Positions 23,681-32,709 are shown, counted from the first letter of the stretch. The stretch is DNA of 51,201 nucleotides from CAZMGV01 sp964565925 (GCA_964565925.1 CAZMGV010000025.1:1-51201), one strand, 5' to 3'. Numbers and translations: made by a program. The notes: a model not told the origin generated them from the letters alone.

Positions 23681-24711
23681 GTAACGAAACCGAAAGCTGG
23701 ACGAGCGAAAAACGCTCCGCTTATCTCTACCGCCTGCTGGCGGAACGGGAGAACGGAACGAGCCGCTCGACGCTGTTCCGCAAGCTCGCCGAAGAGGCCG
23801 AGCACCAGGCGAAGATCTGGGAAGAGAATACCCGCAAGGCCGGCGGTACCGTACCCGACGGGTTTGTTCCCGATTTCCGGACCCGGTTCGTGAGCGGCCT
23901 GATCCGCCGCTACCCGCCCAGACACATCCGGACGATTCTGGCCGCCATGAAAGTGCGCGGCATGTCGGTCTATTCGGAGCCTGAAGCCGGCCACGTCATG
24001 CCGACCAACCTCGACGAATTCGGAGAACGCCACAAGAATGCCAACGCCGGAAATCTCCGGGCGGCAGTGTTCGGCGTAAACGACGGTCTGGTGTCCAATG
24101 CCTCGCTTATTCTCGGCGTCGCCGGTGCGTCTCTGGACGCCCACTCGATACTGCTCACCGGATCGGCGGGGCTACTGGCCGGTGCCCTCAGCATGGCGTC
24201 GGGCGAATACGTCTCCGTACGGTCCCAGCGTGAGCTGTTCGAGTACCAGATCGGACTCGAGAGAGACGAACTGAACGAATACCCCGAAGAAGAAGCGAAG
24301 GAACTGGCGCTGATTTTCGAGGCCCGGGGCCACACACCCGAAGAAGCCATCCGGACCGCCAAGCACCTGATCTCCGATCCCGCGCGCGCTCTCGATACCC
24401 TCACCCGCGAGGAACTGGGCCTTAATCCCAACGAACTGGGCTCTCCGTGGGGCGCGGCCGTTTCATCGTTCCTCGCGTTTTCCGTCGGTGCCATCATCCC
24501 CCTTATTCCATTCCTGTGGCCCGGCCTCGCCCATGCGCTGAAGATATCCATCGGCCTCACGACCCTTTCACTGTTCAGCGTTGGCGCCGTGCTCAGCCTG
24601 TTTACCGGAAAAAGCGCGGTCGCGGGCGGCCTCAGGATGCTGCTGATCGGAAGCGCCGCCGGTGCGGCCACGTTCCTGATCGGCCACCTGATGGGCGTAA
24701 GCCTGAGCTGA
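23677..24711 (+). CDS. Ferritin-like/VIT fusion metal transporter
   Basis: A 344-residue protein. An N-terminal helical region (about 10-95) with LAEEAEHQ, an ExxH iron-ligand motif (40-43), resembles the ferritin-like (erythrin) domain of MbfA-type proteins. From about 118 it is a VIT1/CCC1-family membrane domain: NLRAAVFGVNDGLVSN is the hallmark first helix, then LSMASGEYVSVRSQ, a cytoplasmic Glu-rich metal-binding segment, and three further membrane helices. It should move Fe(II) or Mn(II) out of the cytoplasm. The N-terminal domain is shorter than in MbfA and shows only one clear ExxH. ATGA overlap with valS shows translational coupling, an odd partnership. Confidence 0.85.
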   Translation: MSNETESWTSEKRSAYLYRLLAERENGTSRSTLFRKLAEEAEHQAKIWEENTRKAGGTVPDGFVPDFRTRFVSGLIRRYPPRHIRTILAAMKVRGMSVYSEPEAGHVMPTNLDEFGERHKNANAGNLRAAVFGVNDGLVSNASLILGVAGASLDAHSILLTGSAGLLAGALSMASGEYVSVRSQRELFEYQIGLERDELNEYPEEEAKELALIFEARGHTPEEAIRTAKHLISDPARALDTLTREELGLNPNELGSPWGAAVSSFLAFSVGAIIPLIPFLWPGLAHALKISIGLTTLSLFSVGAVLSLFTGKSAVAGGLRMLLIGSAAGAATFLIGHLMGVSLS

Positions 24712-24718
24712 CCCAGCC

Positions 24719-25714
24719 GTGAACGAACTCACCCGTATCGAACGGTCCGTGCTGGAATTGCTCCGCAACCATCCGGGATTCCACTCGTCGGCGGAGCTGA
24801 CCGACAAGCTCCAGGTAACCCGCGCCGCCGTTTCGAAGGCGGTCGCGCGTCTCAGGGACCGGGGCTACGGAATCGAGTCGAAAGCGTCGGTCGGATACCA
24901 GCTCGATTCCGTTCCGGACCGTCTCTACCCGGAGCTGATCCAGCACGACCTGAAAACCCAGTTTGTGGGACAGGAGATCGTACACTTCGAGAAGACCGAC
25001 TCCACGAACACGCAGGCCTCGAAACTGGCCGACGCTTCCGTCCCCGAAGGGATGCTCGTCGTCGCCGAATCCCAGACGGCCGGACGCGGGCGGCTGGGCC
25101 GCCAGTGGTCATCGCCGGCGGGAAAAAATCTCTACGGCTCTTTCGTGCTGCGCCCGTCGCTTCCGCCTGTAGCCGCCGCCCAGATCACGCTGCTGACCGG
25201 CCTCTGCGTCGCCCGGGCCATCGAGACGACGGCCGGCATCAAGCCCCGCATCAAGTGGCCCAACGACGTTCTGATCGGCGACCTCAAGGTCTGCGGCATT
25301 CTCACGGAATCCTCCAGCGAACTGGACCGTGTGAACTGGCTCGTCATCGGGATCGGCGTGAACCTGAATATCGAGAAGTTCCCCGACGAGCTGAAAAAGA
25401 TCGCCACCAGCGTACGGATCGCCACCGGCAAGCCGGTCGACCGGGCGCGGTTCGCCCGCGAGCTCTGCATCCAGCTGGAAGCCCACTACCTGAAGTTCGT
25501 CACGCAGGGTTTCGCCCCCTTCCGTGACGACTGGGAACGATATGCGAGAATGTCGGGCGAGGAAGTCCGCGTGGGGACCGGAACCGAGACGGTCGAGGGC
25601 CGTTCCCTCGGTCTTGATTCGGATGGATTCCTGCAAGTAGAAACGCAGAACGGCCGCGTTGTGCGGATCGTCGCCGGAGATGTCACCCTGCTCAAGGGGC
25701 AGAACCGGCGCTGA
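24719..25714 (+). CDS. birA: BirA, biotin--protein ligase with HTH repressor domain
   Basis: A 331-residue bifunctional BirA. An N-terminal winged helix (about 5-65, with LQVTRAAVSKAVARL) would repress biotin genes; the central ligase domain has GRGRLGRQWSSPAGKN (biotinyl-AMP loop) and KWPNDVLIGDLKVCGIL; a C-terminal SH3-like domain ends the protein. It attaches biotin to acetyl-CoA carboxylase and similar carriers. The GTG start is seven bases after the VIT gene stop. No bio operon is in the window. Confidence 0.95.
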   Translation: MNELTRIERSVLELLRNHPGFHSSAELTDKLQVTRAAVSKAVARLRDRGYGIESKASVGYQLDSVPDRLYPELIQHDLKTQFVGQEIVHFEKTDSTNTQASKLADASVPEGMLVVAESQTAGRGRLGRQWSSPAGKNLYGSFVLRPSLPPVAAAQITLLTGLCVARAIETTAGIKPRIKWPNDVLIGDLKVCGILTESSSELDRVNWLVIGIGVNLNIEKFPDELKKIATSVRIATGKPVDRARFARELCIQLEAHYLKFVTQGFAPFRDDWERYARMSGEEVRVGTGTETVEGRSLGLDSDGFLQVETQNGRVVRIVAGDVTLLKGQNRR

Positions 25715-25723
25715 CAATCTGCG

Positions 25724-25780
25724 CGAACCGCCCGCAGTTCCCGGCCACCGCCCGAAGACAATCTTCACAGGGCGGGTTCG
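25724..25780 (+). promoter_or_regulatory. Stem-loop leader before coaX
   Basis: CGAACCGCCC (25724-25733) pairs with GGGCGGGTTCG (25770-25780) with one bulge and encloses a GAAGA/TCTTC hairpin (25754-25758 with 25762-25766). The ribosome-binding sequence AGGAAGGA begins at the foot of the stem, so folding could influence coaX translation. Confidence 0.4.
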
Positions 25781-25798
25781 AGGAAGGACGTCCGCAAC

Positions 25799-26569
25799 AT
25801 GCTTCTCGTCGTCGATGTCGGCAATACCAACATAGTTTTCGGTGTCTACCAGGGCGAGGAACTTCTCGGTCACTGGCGCATTGCCACCAACCCGGACCGC
25901 ACCACGGACGAAACCGGCATTCTGCTCCACGAGATCTTCAACTTTTCCGGCATCGACATCCGCAAGATCAAGGGAACCGTGGTCTCCTGCGTCGTGCCGC
26001 CGGTGCTCCACCAGGTGACCCGCATGTGCGAGCGGTATTTCAAGCACTCGCCGCTGGTCGTCGGGCCCGGCGTCAAAACCGGGATCAGCATCCTGTACGA
26101 CAACCCCAAGGAAGTGGGCGCCGACCGGATCGTCAACGCTGTCGCGGCGCATCATCTCTACCCGGACCAGAACTGCGTCGTCGTCGATTTCGGAACGGCG
26201 ACCACGTTCGACTACGTAACGAAGAAGGCCGAGTACCTGGGCGGCGTGATTGCGCCGGGCCTGCAGGTGGCGCTCAACGGCCTGTTTACGGCGGCTTCCA
26301 AGCTGCCCCGCGTCGAAATCGTCAAACCCTCGAAAATACTGGGCAAAAATACGGTCCATGCGATCCAGGCCGGAATCTTCTACGGCTACGTGGGCCTCGT
26401 GGACGGCATCGTGAACCGGCTCCGCGACGAGCAGGGCAGCAAGGAAGCCCGGGTTCTGGCGACGGGCGGCCTGTCTTCACTGATCGCACAGGAATCGGAA
26501 ACAATCGAAGAAGTTGATGCATTTCTCACCCTCTATGGGCTAAAATTGATCTACGAAATGAACCGTTAG
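25799..26569 (+). CDS. coaX: Type III pantothenate kinase (CoaX)
   Basis: A 256-residue cytoplasmic kinase of the ASKHA fold that phosphorylates pantothenate, the first step of CoA synthesis. Motifs: DVGNTNIVFGV (phosphate loop 1) at the N terminus, VGADRIVNAVAA near 105-115, VVDFGTATTFDYV (phosphate loop 2), and GGVIAPGLQV. The length is typical. CoaX next to BirA is a common bacterial pairing. The TPR gene starts 17 bases after the stop, so the two are probably co-transcribed. Confidence 0.96.
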   Translation: MLLVVDVGNTNIVFGVYQGEELLGHWRIATNPDRTTDETGILLHEIFNFSGIDIRKIKGTVVSCVVPPVLHQVTRMCERYFKHSPLVVGPGVKTGISILYDNPKEVGADRIVNAVAAHHLYPDQNCVVVDFGTATTFDYVTKKAEYLGGVIAPGLQVALNGLFTAASKLPRVEIVKPSKILGKNTVHAIQAGIFYGYVGLVDGIVNRLRDEQGSKEARVLATGGLSSLIAQESETIEEVDAFLTLYGLKLIYEMNR

Positions 26570-26586
26570 CCTTGTATGGGTGAGGC

Positions 26587-27057
26587 ATGGATCGCGAAGA
26601 GCTACGCCGCCGTCGAACGACCGCCATCCAGACACTCGAGTCGGGTCTGGTGGATGATGCGCTCGTCGAACTGAAAAAACTGAAATCCGAAGCGCCGGAA
26701 GACATGTTGACGCTGTCGTATCTGGGACTCGCGATGGCCCGCGACGGCAAGGACCCCGACCGTGCGCTCGAAGCCTGCCAGAAGGCCGCGCAGATCGAAT
26801 TCTTCCGACCCGAATGCCATCTCAATCTCGCCAAGGTTCATCTGGCCCAGGGCCACAAACCGAAAGCCGTACAGTGTGTCTATGACGGCCTCACCGTCGA
26901 CATGGAACACGAAGAGCTGCTTTCCATGGCCTACACGATGGGTGTGCGCCGCCCTCCGGCCTTCAAGTTCCTTCCGCGCAGCCACCCCGTGAACAAGTGG
27001 GTCGGAAAATTCACCTGGTGGATTTCCGGCGGCGACCGGAGCCAGCCCGCCGCCTGA
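26587..27057 (+). CDS. TPR-repeat protein
   Basis: A 156-residue helical protein with about three tetratricopeptide repeats: around 10-40, ALEACQKAAQIEFFRPECHL (about 60-80) and HLAQGHKPKAVQCVYDGL (about 85-105). There is no signal peptide; a Trp-rich KWVGKFTWWISGG tail could touch a membrane. Such proteins act as scaffolds. It precedes the SPOR, HEAT-like and MglA-like genes and may belong to their system. Confidence 0.8.
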   Translation: MDREELRRRRTTAIQTLESGLVDDALVELKKLKSEAPEDMLTLSYLGLAMARDGKDPDRALEACQKAAQIEFFRPECHLNLAKVHLAQGHKPKAVQCVYDGLTVDMEHEELLSMAYTMGVRRPPAFKFLPRSHPVNKWVGKFTWWISGGDRSQPAA

Positions 27058-27205
27058 CGCGCAGCCGATCCTCTGGCGCCCGGCACCCGGCCGGCCTTGA
27101 CTCCAAGGCCCCTGTCGTCGCAAAATAGCGAAAACCTTGGACTTTCCGGCATTGCGGGCCGTGGGCTGCCCGCAGGTTACCGGATGAGGAAGCAGGCCCC
27201 GGCTC

Positions 27206-28366
27206 ATGGCAAAGGACAACGCTGGCGACGACGGCATGAACGAAGCGTCGCTCGACGATTTCTTCCAGCCCCCGACTGAAGACGGCGCGGTGATGGATGC
27301 GGACCTTTTCGAGGACGCTCCCGCCGCTGCCCCGACCAAGGCTCCGGCGAAGACGCAGGCCCCATCGCCTTCCGCGAAAAAGCCGGCCCGGCCCAAACTC
27401 GAAGACCACGAAGCCGTCGCGCCGCTCGATGAATCACCGCTTGAATCGATTCCGGATCCGGGTGGCGAACAGCCGGCCGAAGCGGACGTGCAGGATCTGT
27501 TCGGTGCCCAGGGCGGTGCAGCGGACGATGCGTCGACCGGAACCGTCGAAGCACTCGACTTCAGCGACGGAGCTCCGTCCAAGGACAAGAAGAAAAAGAT
27601 CCTGATTATCGCGGGCGCAGTCATCCTTGTCCTGCTGCTTCTGGGTATCGGTTATTTCGTATTCTTCTCCGGAACCTCTGCTCCGCCGGCACCCAAACCT
27701 GTCGCGAAAGCCCCGCCCCCCGTCGAAAAGCCGGCCGCTCCGGCGGAGGCTCCGAAGGCGGCCGACGCATTCCCCGGTCCGTTCGGACTGCTGGGCGATT
27801 TCGCCCGCACTCCCGAAGGAACCAACGTGATCGCACGTACGCTGTACGACCTTGAAGGCAAAGCTGACGAAAAAGGCCGTGCTGCCCTCCCCAAGCTGAC
27901 CAAGAAACAGTTCCTGAGCCTCTATTTCGGAACCTATGTCGTTCCGGCGCATCTGGAAGCGGCCAAGGAAAAGCTCCGCCAGTGGGGGATCAAGCCCATC
28001 CAGCGGACGACGACCGCCCGGATCGAGATGCTCCGCCTGAAAGTGGCGGAGTTCAAGGACCGCAAGACGTCCGACAAGATGGCCAAGGAGCTGAAAGCCA
28101 AGGGTTTCGACGCGTTCGTCATCAAGGCCTCGGCGACCAGCCACCCGGTTTACGCGGGCAGCTTCTTTACACCTGAAAAATACGCCGAATTTGCCGCCAA
28201 ACTGGGGCCGGCGGGCTATCCTGCCGGCGAACAGGAACGGGTACAGCTGGACAAAAAAGTCTTTGAGCTGTGGGGTGGGGGCTTTAAATCCCTGGAAGAA
28301 GCGGATGCCACGCTGCCCAAGATCCTGAAAGCCAGCTGGAATCCGCGGGTCTATCTGGCCGACTGA
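27206..28366 (+). CDS. Single-pass membrane protein with two SPOR-like domains
   Basis: A 386-residue protein with an acidic, Pro/Ala-rich cytoplasmic N terminus (1-126), one membrane helix (131-154) after KDKKKK, a Pro-rich periplasmic linker, and a C-terminal half in which two alternating strand-helix units (about 230-308 and 312-385) resemble SPOR domains that bind denuded peptidoglycan. Internal short acidic motifs such as DDFFQPP and DLFG occur in the cytoplasmic tail and could be docking sites. The topology would link cytoplasmic partners to the wall. Located between a TPR gene and the HEAT-like/MglA-like pair. The SPOR call is by pattern only. Confidence 0.65.
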   Translation: MAKDNAGDDGMNEASLDDFFQPPTEDGAVMDADLFEDAPAAAPTKAPAKTQAPSPSAKKPARPKLEDHEAVAPLDESPLESIPDPGGEQPAEADVQDLFGAQGGAADDASTGTVEALDFSDGAPSKDKKKKILIIAGAVILVLLLLGIGYFVFFSGTSAPPAPKPVAKAPPPVEKPAAPAEAPKAADAFPGPFGLLGDFARTPEGTNVIARTLYDLEGKADEKGRAALPKLTKKQFLSLYFGTYVVPAHLEAAKEKLRQWGIKPIQRTTTARIEMLRLKVAEFKDRKTSDKMAKELKAKGFDAFVIKASATSHPVYAGSFFTPEKYAEFAAKLGPAGYPAGEQERVQLDKKVFELWGGGFKSLEEADATLPKILKASWNPRVYLAD

Positions 28367-28439
28367 ATAATTTTTTTCACACTCGACGTTTCCGCTGGCT
28401 AAACTCCACCGTCACGTCAGTGGCACGGGGTGAGGTGCG

Positions 28440-29597
28440 GTGGAGATTCCCCAGGTATTAAAGAAATTCGTCGGCCCGGACGCGCCGGAAAAGACCCGCG
28501 TCATGGCTGCCAGGGGTCTTGTACCCCTGAAGCCCGAAGACCTGATGATCGCGCTTTATTTCCTTTCCAACGACACCGTCGAAGAGATCAGGGAAGCGGC
28601 TGCAAAGGCGATCAAGGAACTCCCGCCGGCGCTGGCGGCAGGATCGATCTCGAAGCTGGATGCCCCCGAAGTGCTCGATTTCTATGCCCATGCGGGCATG
28701 GCCGATGAAGTGATGGAACGGATCGTGACGGCCAAGCGCGTCTCCGACGATACGCTCATGCATGTGGCCCGGACCGGTGACCGCATGCTTGTGGACATCA
28801 TTTCGCAGAACCAGGAGCGGCTGATCGACAATCCCAAGATCACGATAGCGCTGCTCGAGAACCAGACCCTCGACGTGGATATCCGGGCCCGCGTGATCGA
28901 ATTCCGCCACATCTTTCTCGGACTGAAAGACGGACACCCGCCCGCACCCGCGGCCAAGACAGCGACGCTCGCCGACGCCGGCGACGACGTCGAGATGCTC
29001 GAGCTGGACGACGACGCCCTTACCACGACCAGTGCGCAGGCCGACGAGTTTCAGGACATGGATTTCCCGGAGGAGTGGACCCAGGAACCGGCCGCCGGGG
29101 AGGCCGAAGCCGCCCCCGGCGACGAGAAAGTGGATCTCCTTGAGCTGGCAAAGACCAACATCTACGCCGCCATCGCCAAGATGTCGATCGCGCAGAAGAT
29201 GCGGCTGGCCGCCATCGGGAACAAGGCCGCCCGGAGCATGCTGATCCGCGATCCGAACCGGCTGGTGTCCATGTCCGTGATGAAGAACCCGCAGCTCACG
29301 GAACCTGAAATCGAGGTTTTCGCCGGCGACAAGAACGTCGACCCGTTCGTGCTGGGTTCCATAGGGCAGAGCAAGAACATGTCGAAGTCCTACCAGGTCA
29401 GGCTCTCGCTGGTGAACAACCCCAAGGCCCCGCTGGATATCGGGATGAAGTTCCTGCCCACACTGATGCCGGCCGATCAGAAGGAAGTCAGCAAGAACAA
29501 GAACGCCTCGGCGACGATCCGCGGCGCGGCCCGCCGCATCATCCAGATGCGCGAAGAAGAAATACGTCGCAAGAAAGAAGCGGCTCAGAAGAAGTAG
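28440..29597 (+). CDS. HEAT-like helical repeat protein
   Basis: A 385-residue soluble protein that I do not recognise as a named family. The N-terminal 165 residues are helical repeats of HEAT type (for example TVEEIREAAAKAIKELP, and LMHVARTGDRMLVDIISQNQ). An acidic, disordered linker spans about 175-225. The C-terminal 150 residues form a second set of helical repeats (LAAIGNKAARSMLIRDPNRL, and a later VSMSVMKNPQLTE unit) ending in a basic RRKKEAAQKK tail. The GTG start has GAGG upstream. The stop is nine bases from the MglA-like gene, so the two are surely co-expressed and may interact. Confidence 0.7.
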   Translation: MEIPQVLKKFVGPDAPEKTRVMAARGLVPLKPEDLMIALYFLSNDTVEEIREAAAKAIKELPPALAAGSISKLDAPEVLDFYAHAGMADEVMERIVTAKRVSDDTLMHVARTGDRMLVDIISQNQERLIDNPKITIALLENQTLDVDIRARVIEFRHIFLGLKDGHPPAPAAKTATLADAGDDVEMLELDDDALTTTSAQADEFQDMDFPEEWTQEPAAGEAEAAPGDEKVDLLELAKTNIYAAIAKMSIAQKMRLAAIGNKAARSMLIRDPNRLVSMSVMKNPQLTEPEIEVFAGDKNVDPFVLGSIGQSKNMSKSYQVRLSLVNNPKAPLDIGMKFLPTLMPADQKEVSKNKNASATIRGAARRIIQMREEEIRRKKEAAQKK

Positions 29598-29606
29598 GTC
29601 CGGTCA

Positions 29607-30701
29607 TTGGCGACATTCAACAACACCACGCGCGATATCCGGGCGAAGATCGTCTACTACGGAGCCGGACAGTCCGGTAAGACGACCAACATCCAGTATA
29701 TCCATGCGAAGCTGAAGCCTGATCTGCGCGGCGAGCTGATGACGCTTGCCACGGAACAGGACCGGACGCTTTTCTTCGACTACCTGCCGGTCGATCTCGG
29801 CGAAGTGAGCGGTTTCAAGACCCGGATCCAGCTCTATACGGTCCCCGGCCAGGTTTTCTACAATTCCACCCGCAAGCTGGTCCTGAAGAACGCCGACGGG
29901 ATCGTGTTCGTGGCCGATTCGGCCCGCAAGTTCATGAAAGACAACCTGGAAAGCTTCCAGAATCTCATGGACAATCTGCGGGACTACGGCCTCAAGATCA
30001 CCGACCTTCCCGTAGTTATCCAGTATAACAAGCGCGATATTCCGGATGCCGTGCCCGTCGGAGAACTCCAGGAAAAACTGAACCGCTTCAATTTTCCCTC
30101 GTTCGAAGCCGTCGCCAGCAGCGGCACCGGAGTGCTCCCGACATTCCAGGCGCTCTCCAAGCTGGTGATGAAGCACATCAAGGAGACGGCGCTGGGCGGG
30201 ATCGGACTTCCGACGCCACCCGCGCTGCCTTCGCTCGCCAGCAAACCTGTGCCCCCGAGACCGGAACCGGCGAAGCCGCCTGAACCGCCCAAGCCCGCGC
30301 TCCGGTCGATGGAACTGGACGACGACGAGGAAGCCCTTCTGGACAGCCTCGGACCGCCGGCATCGCAAGCCCCGGCCATGCCGCCGGTCATGGCCGCTTT
30401 ACCGGTCCAGCCCGCCAGATCCGCGGCTCCAAAACCGGGAGACGCCGTCCCCACGACCGCCATTCTGGCGGCGGCGGGTATCGCTCCGCCGCCGGGTGCA
30501 ATCACGAAGAACACGGCGCAGGAGACCATTTCCAAGGGCGATCCGATCATGGTGCGGCTTGAAGTCGTCAGTATCGGATCGGCGCTGCCGGCTCCGGGCG
30601 GCGGCTTCCGGATCGCCGTCCGTCTCAAGGATCCTTCCACCGGACGGCTCTATGAAACCCGGCTCGACCTGACGCTCAAGGGCGAATCCGGCGGAACGTA
30701 A
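29607..30701 (+). CDS. MglA-like Ras-family GTPase with C-terminal extension
   Basis: Residues 1-195 match MglA, the bacterial small GTPase that sets the leading pole in Myxococcus: P-loop GAGQSGKT (19-26), the atypical switch-II TVPGQ (78-82) with Thr in place of the Ras Asp, and NKRD (141-144) for guanine recognition. Unlike the ~195-residue MglA, this protein continues for another 170 residues: a Pro/Ala-rich linker with an acidic LDDDEEALLDSLG segment (about 233-250), then a beta-rich module (about 305-360) ending in a hydrophilic tail. No MglB (roadblock GAP) gene is in the window. The TTG start is set by the conserved ATFNN N terminus. The GTPase call is secure; a polarity role is inferred. 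Confidence 0.9.
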   Translation: MATFNNTTRDIRAKIVYYGAGQSGKTTNIQYIHAKLKPDLRGELMTLATEQDRTLFFDYLPVDLGEVSGFKTRIQLYTVPGQVFYNSTRKLVLKNADGIVFVADSARKFMKDNLESFQNLMDNLRDYGLKITDLPVVIQYNKRDIPDAVPVGELQEKLNRFNFPSFEAVASSGTGVLPTFQALSKLVMKHIKETALGGIGLPTPPALPSLASKPVPPRPEPAKPPEPPKPALRSMELDDDEEALLDSLGPPASQAPAMPPVMAALPVQPARSAAPKPGDAVPTTAILAAAGIAPPPGAITKNTAQETISKGDPIMVRLEVVSIGSALPAPGGGFRIAVRLKDPSTGRLYETRLDLTLKGESGGT

Positions 30702-30710
30702 GACGGCTTT

Positions 30711-30738
30711 TTGCCTCTACCCCGGGGGATGCTAGTCT
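30711..30738 (+). promoter_or_regulatory. Predicted sigma-70-type promoter of aspS
   Basis: TTGCCT (30711-30716) and TAGTCT (30733-30738) are 16 bases apart, and TG at -14/-15 makes an extended -10. It lies about 85 bases before the aspS start. Confidence 0.45.
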
Positions 30739-30823
30739 CGGCCCTCCGCGACGCCCCCCCGACGGGGCCGCGCCATCCGGGGACTCCCTGCTGCATCCAG
30801 GGACCCCGCACGAAAGCGAACCC

Positions 30824-32632
30824 ATGGATACGTCACCGCGTCCCGTCAAGCTCCAGCCGCTGGGCGGCTGGGCGCGAACCCACCGCAATCACGAGCTCAC
30901 CGGCAAGGACGCCGGCAAGGAAGTCATCCTGTTCGGATGGGCCCACTCCAACCGCGATCACGGCGGCGTGATCTTCATCGACCTGCGCGACCGCTGGGGC
31001 ATCACCCAGATCGTCTGCGACCCCACGCACAACAAGGAGGCGCACTCCCACGCCGATCTGGTCCGCAGCGAGTTCGTGCTGGCGGTTCGCGGCAAGGTCC
31101 GTCTGCGTCCCAAGGACATGGTCAATTCCAAGCTGCCGTCGGGCGAAATCGAAGTGCTGGTCGACGAGGTGAAGATCCTCAACACGAGTTCCCCGGTGCC
31201 TTTCCAGATGGATGAAAAATCCGAGGTCAACGAAAACACCCGGCTCAAGCACCGGTACCTGGACCTGCGCCGTCCGGTCGTTCAGCGGCCGTTTATCCTG
31301 CGGCACGACATCATGGCCGCCACGCGCCAGTATCTGAACGAAAACGGGTTTCTGGATCTCGAAACACCGATGCTGACCAAGTCGACGCCCGAGGGCGCGC
31401 GCGATTTCCTGGTCCCGTCGCGGGTGAACGCGGGCAAGTTCTATGCGCTTCCGCAGTCTCCGCAACTCTTCAAACAGATTCTCATGGTCGCCGGCTTCGA
31501 CGGTTACTACCAGATCGTCAAATGTTTCCGCGACGAGGATCTGCGCGCTGACCGCCAGCCCGAGTTCACCCAGATCGACATCGAAAAAAGTTTCGTCACC
31601 CGCGAACAGATGTACCTGCTCATCGAAGGCCTGCTGAAACGCATCGTGAAAGTCAGCCACGGCTTCGATCTGCCGACGCCGTTCCCGCGTCTTCCGTTCG
31701 CTGAAAGCATGGCCCGCTACGGCAACGACAAGCCCGACACGCGGTTCGGGCTCGAGCATGTGGAAGTGACCAGACTTTTCCAGGGCTCGGGCGTGAAAGT
31801 GTTCGCGCAGCAGGTCGAGACAGGCGGCATCGTGAAGGCGATGAACGCCAAGGGCGGCGGGCAGCTGTCCCGAAGCGAAATCGATTCGCTCACCGATCTG
31901 GTGAAGACCTACGGCGCCAAAGGCCTGGCGTGGATCAAGGTCAACGAGGGCGGCGCCTGGCAGTCGCCGATCGAGAAGTTCCTCTCCGAAAAAGAGAAAG
32001 AGGGGCTCAAGGACGCTCTGAAACCGGAGGTCGGCGACATCCTGTTCTTCATGGCGGACAAGCCCTCGGTGGCTCACGCGGCGCTTTCCGCCGTGCGTCT
32101 GCATCTCGGGCAGAAGCTCAATCTCATCGACCCCAAGAAGCTGAACTTCCTTTGGGTGACCGACTTCCCGATGATGGAGTTCGACGAGGCAGAGAAGCGT
32201 TACGTCGCTCTCCACCATCCGTTCACCTCGCCCCGCGAAGAGGACCTGCACATTCTCGAAAGCGACCCGCTCAAAGTCGTGGCCCAGGCTTACGACGTGG
32301 TGCTGAACGGTTTCGAAATCGGCGGCGGTTCGATCCGTATTCACCGGGAAGATATCCAGCAGCAGGTGTTCAAACTGCTCGGACTGACGGAAGAAGAGCA
32401 GCGCGCGAAGTTCGGATTCCTTCTTGACGCACTGCGTTTCGGGACTCCGCCCCACGGCGGCCTGGCTCTGGGGCTTGACCGGGTCGTCATGCTGCTGAGC
32501 GGCATGACCTCGATCCGGGACGTAATTACGTTCCCCAAGACGCAAAAGGGCATTGATCTGATGACCGACGCGCCCGGCGAAGTGGACCTGAAACAGCTCG
32601 TAGAACTGTCGATCCGGGTGCACCGGCCCTGA
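30824..32632 (+). CDS. aspS: Aspartyl-tRNA synthetase
   Basis: A 602-residue class II synthetase of the bacterial AspRS type: N-terminal OB-fold anticodon domain (GWAHSNRDHGGVIFIDLRDR), class II motif 2 FRDEDLRADRQPEFTQID, a large inserted (GAD) domain in the middle third, and motif 3 GGLALGLDRVVMLL. Length is normal. Whether it also charges tRNA-Asn cannot be judged from this window. It is followed by a strong terminator. Confidence 0.97.
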   Translation: MDTSPRPVKLQPLGGWARTHRNHELTGKDAGKEVILFGWAHSNRDHGGVIFIDLRDRWGITQIVCDPTHNKEAHSHADLVRSEFVLAVRGKVRLRPKDMVNSKLPSGEIEVLVDEVKILNTSSPVPFQMDEKSEVNENTRLKHRYLDLRRPVVQRPFILRHDIMAATRQYLNENGFLDLETPMLTKSTPEGARDFLVPSRVNAGKFYALPQSPQLFKQILMVAGFDGYYQIVKCFRDEDLRADRQPEFTQIDIEKSFVTREQMYLLIEGLLKRIVKVSHGFDLPTPFPRLPFAESMARYGNDKPDTRFGLEHVEVTRLFQGSGVKVFAQQVETGGIVKAMNAKGGGQLSRSEIDSLTDLVKTYGAKGLAWIKVNEGGAWQSPIEKFLSEKEKEGLKDALKPEVGDILFFMADKPSVAHAALSAVRLHLGQKLNLIDPKKLNFLWVTDFPMMEFDEAEKRYVALHHPFTSPREEDLHILESDPLKVVAQAYDVVLNGFEIGGGSIRIHREDIQQQVFKLLGLTEEEQRAKFGFLLDALRFGTPPHGGLALGLDRVVMLLSGMTSIRDVITFPKTQKGIDLMTDAPGEVDLKQLVELSIRVHRP

Positions 32633-32677
32633 ATTACTGACCTTTTTGTCCCCGCCAGAACATTTCCGAAAAAACTG

Positions 32678-32709
32678 GCCCGCCGCGTCATTCGGCGGGC
32701 TAGTTTTTT
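32678..32709 (+). terminator. Terminator after aspS
   Basis: GCCCGCCG (32678-32685) pairs with CGGCGGGC (32693-32700), followed by TAGTTTTTT. An A-run before the stem means it could work in both directions. Confidence 0.85.

Noticed and set aside
24568..24985. Minus-strand frames opposite the VIT/birA junction
   Set aside because: Both strands' plus genes carry clear motifs; the minus frames are shadows.
27097..27279. Small plus-strand frame ahead of the SPOR gene
   Set aside because: It overlaps the well-supported start of the SPOR gene in another frame and lacks a ribosome-binding site.
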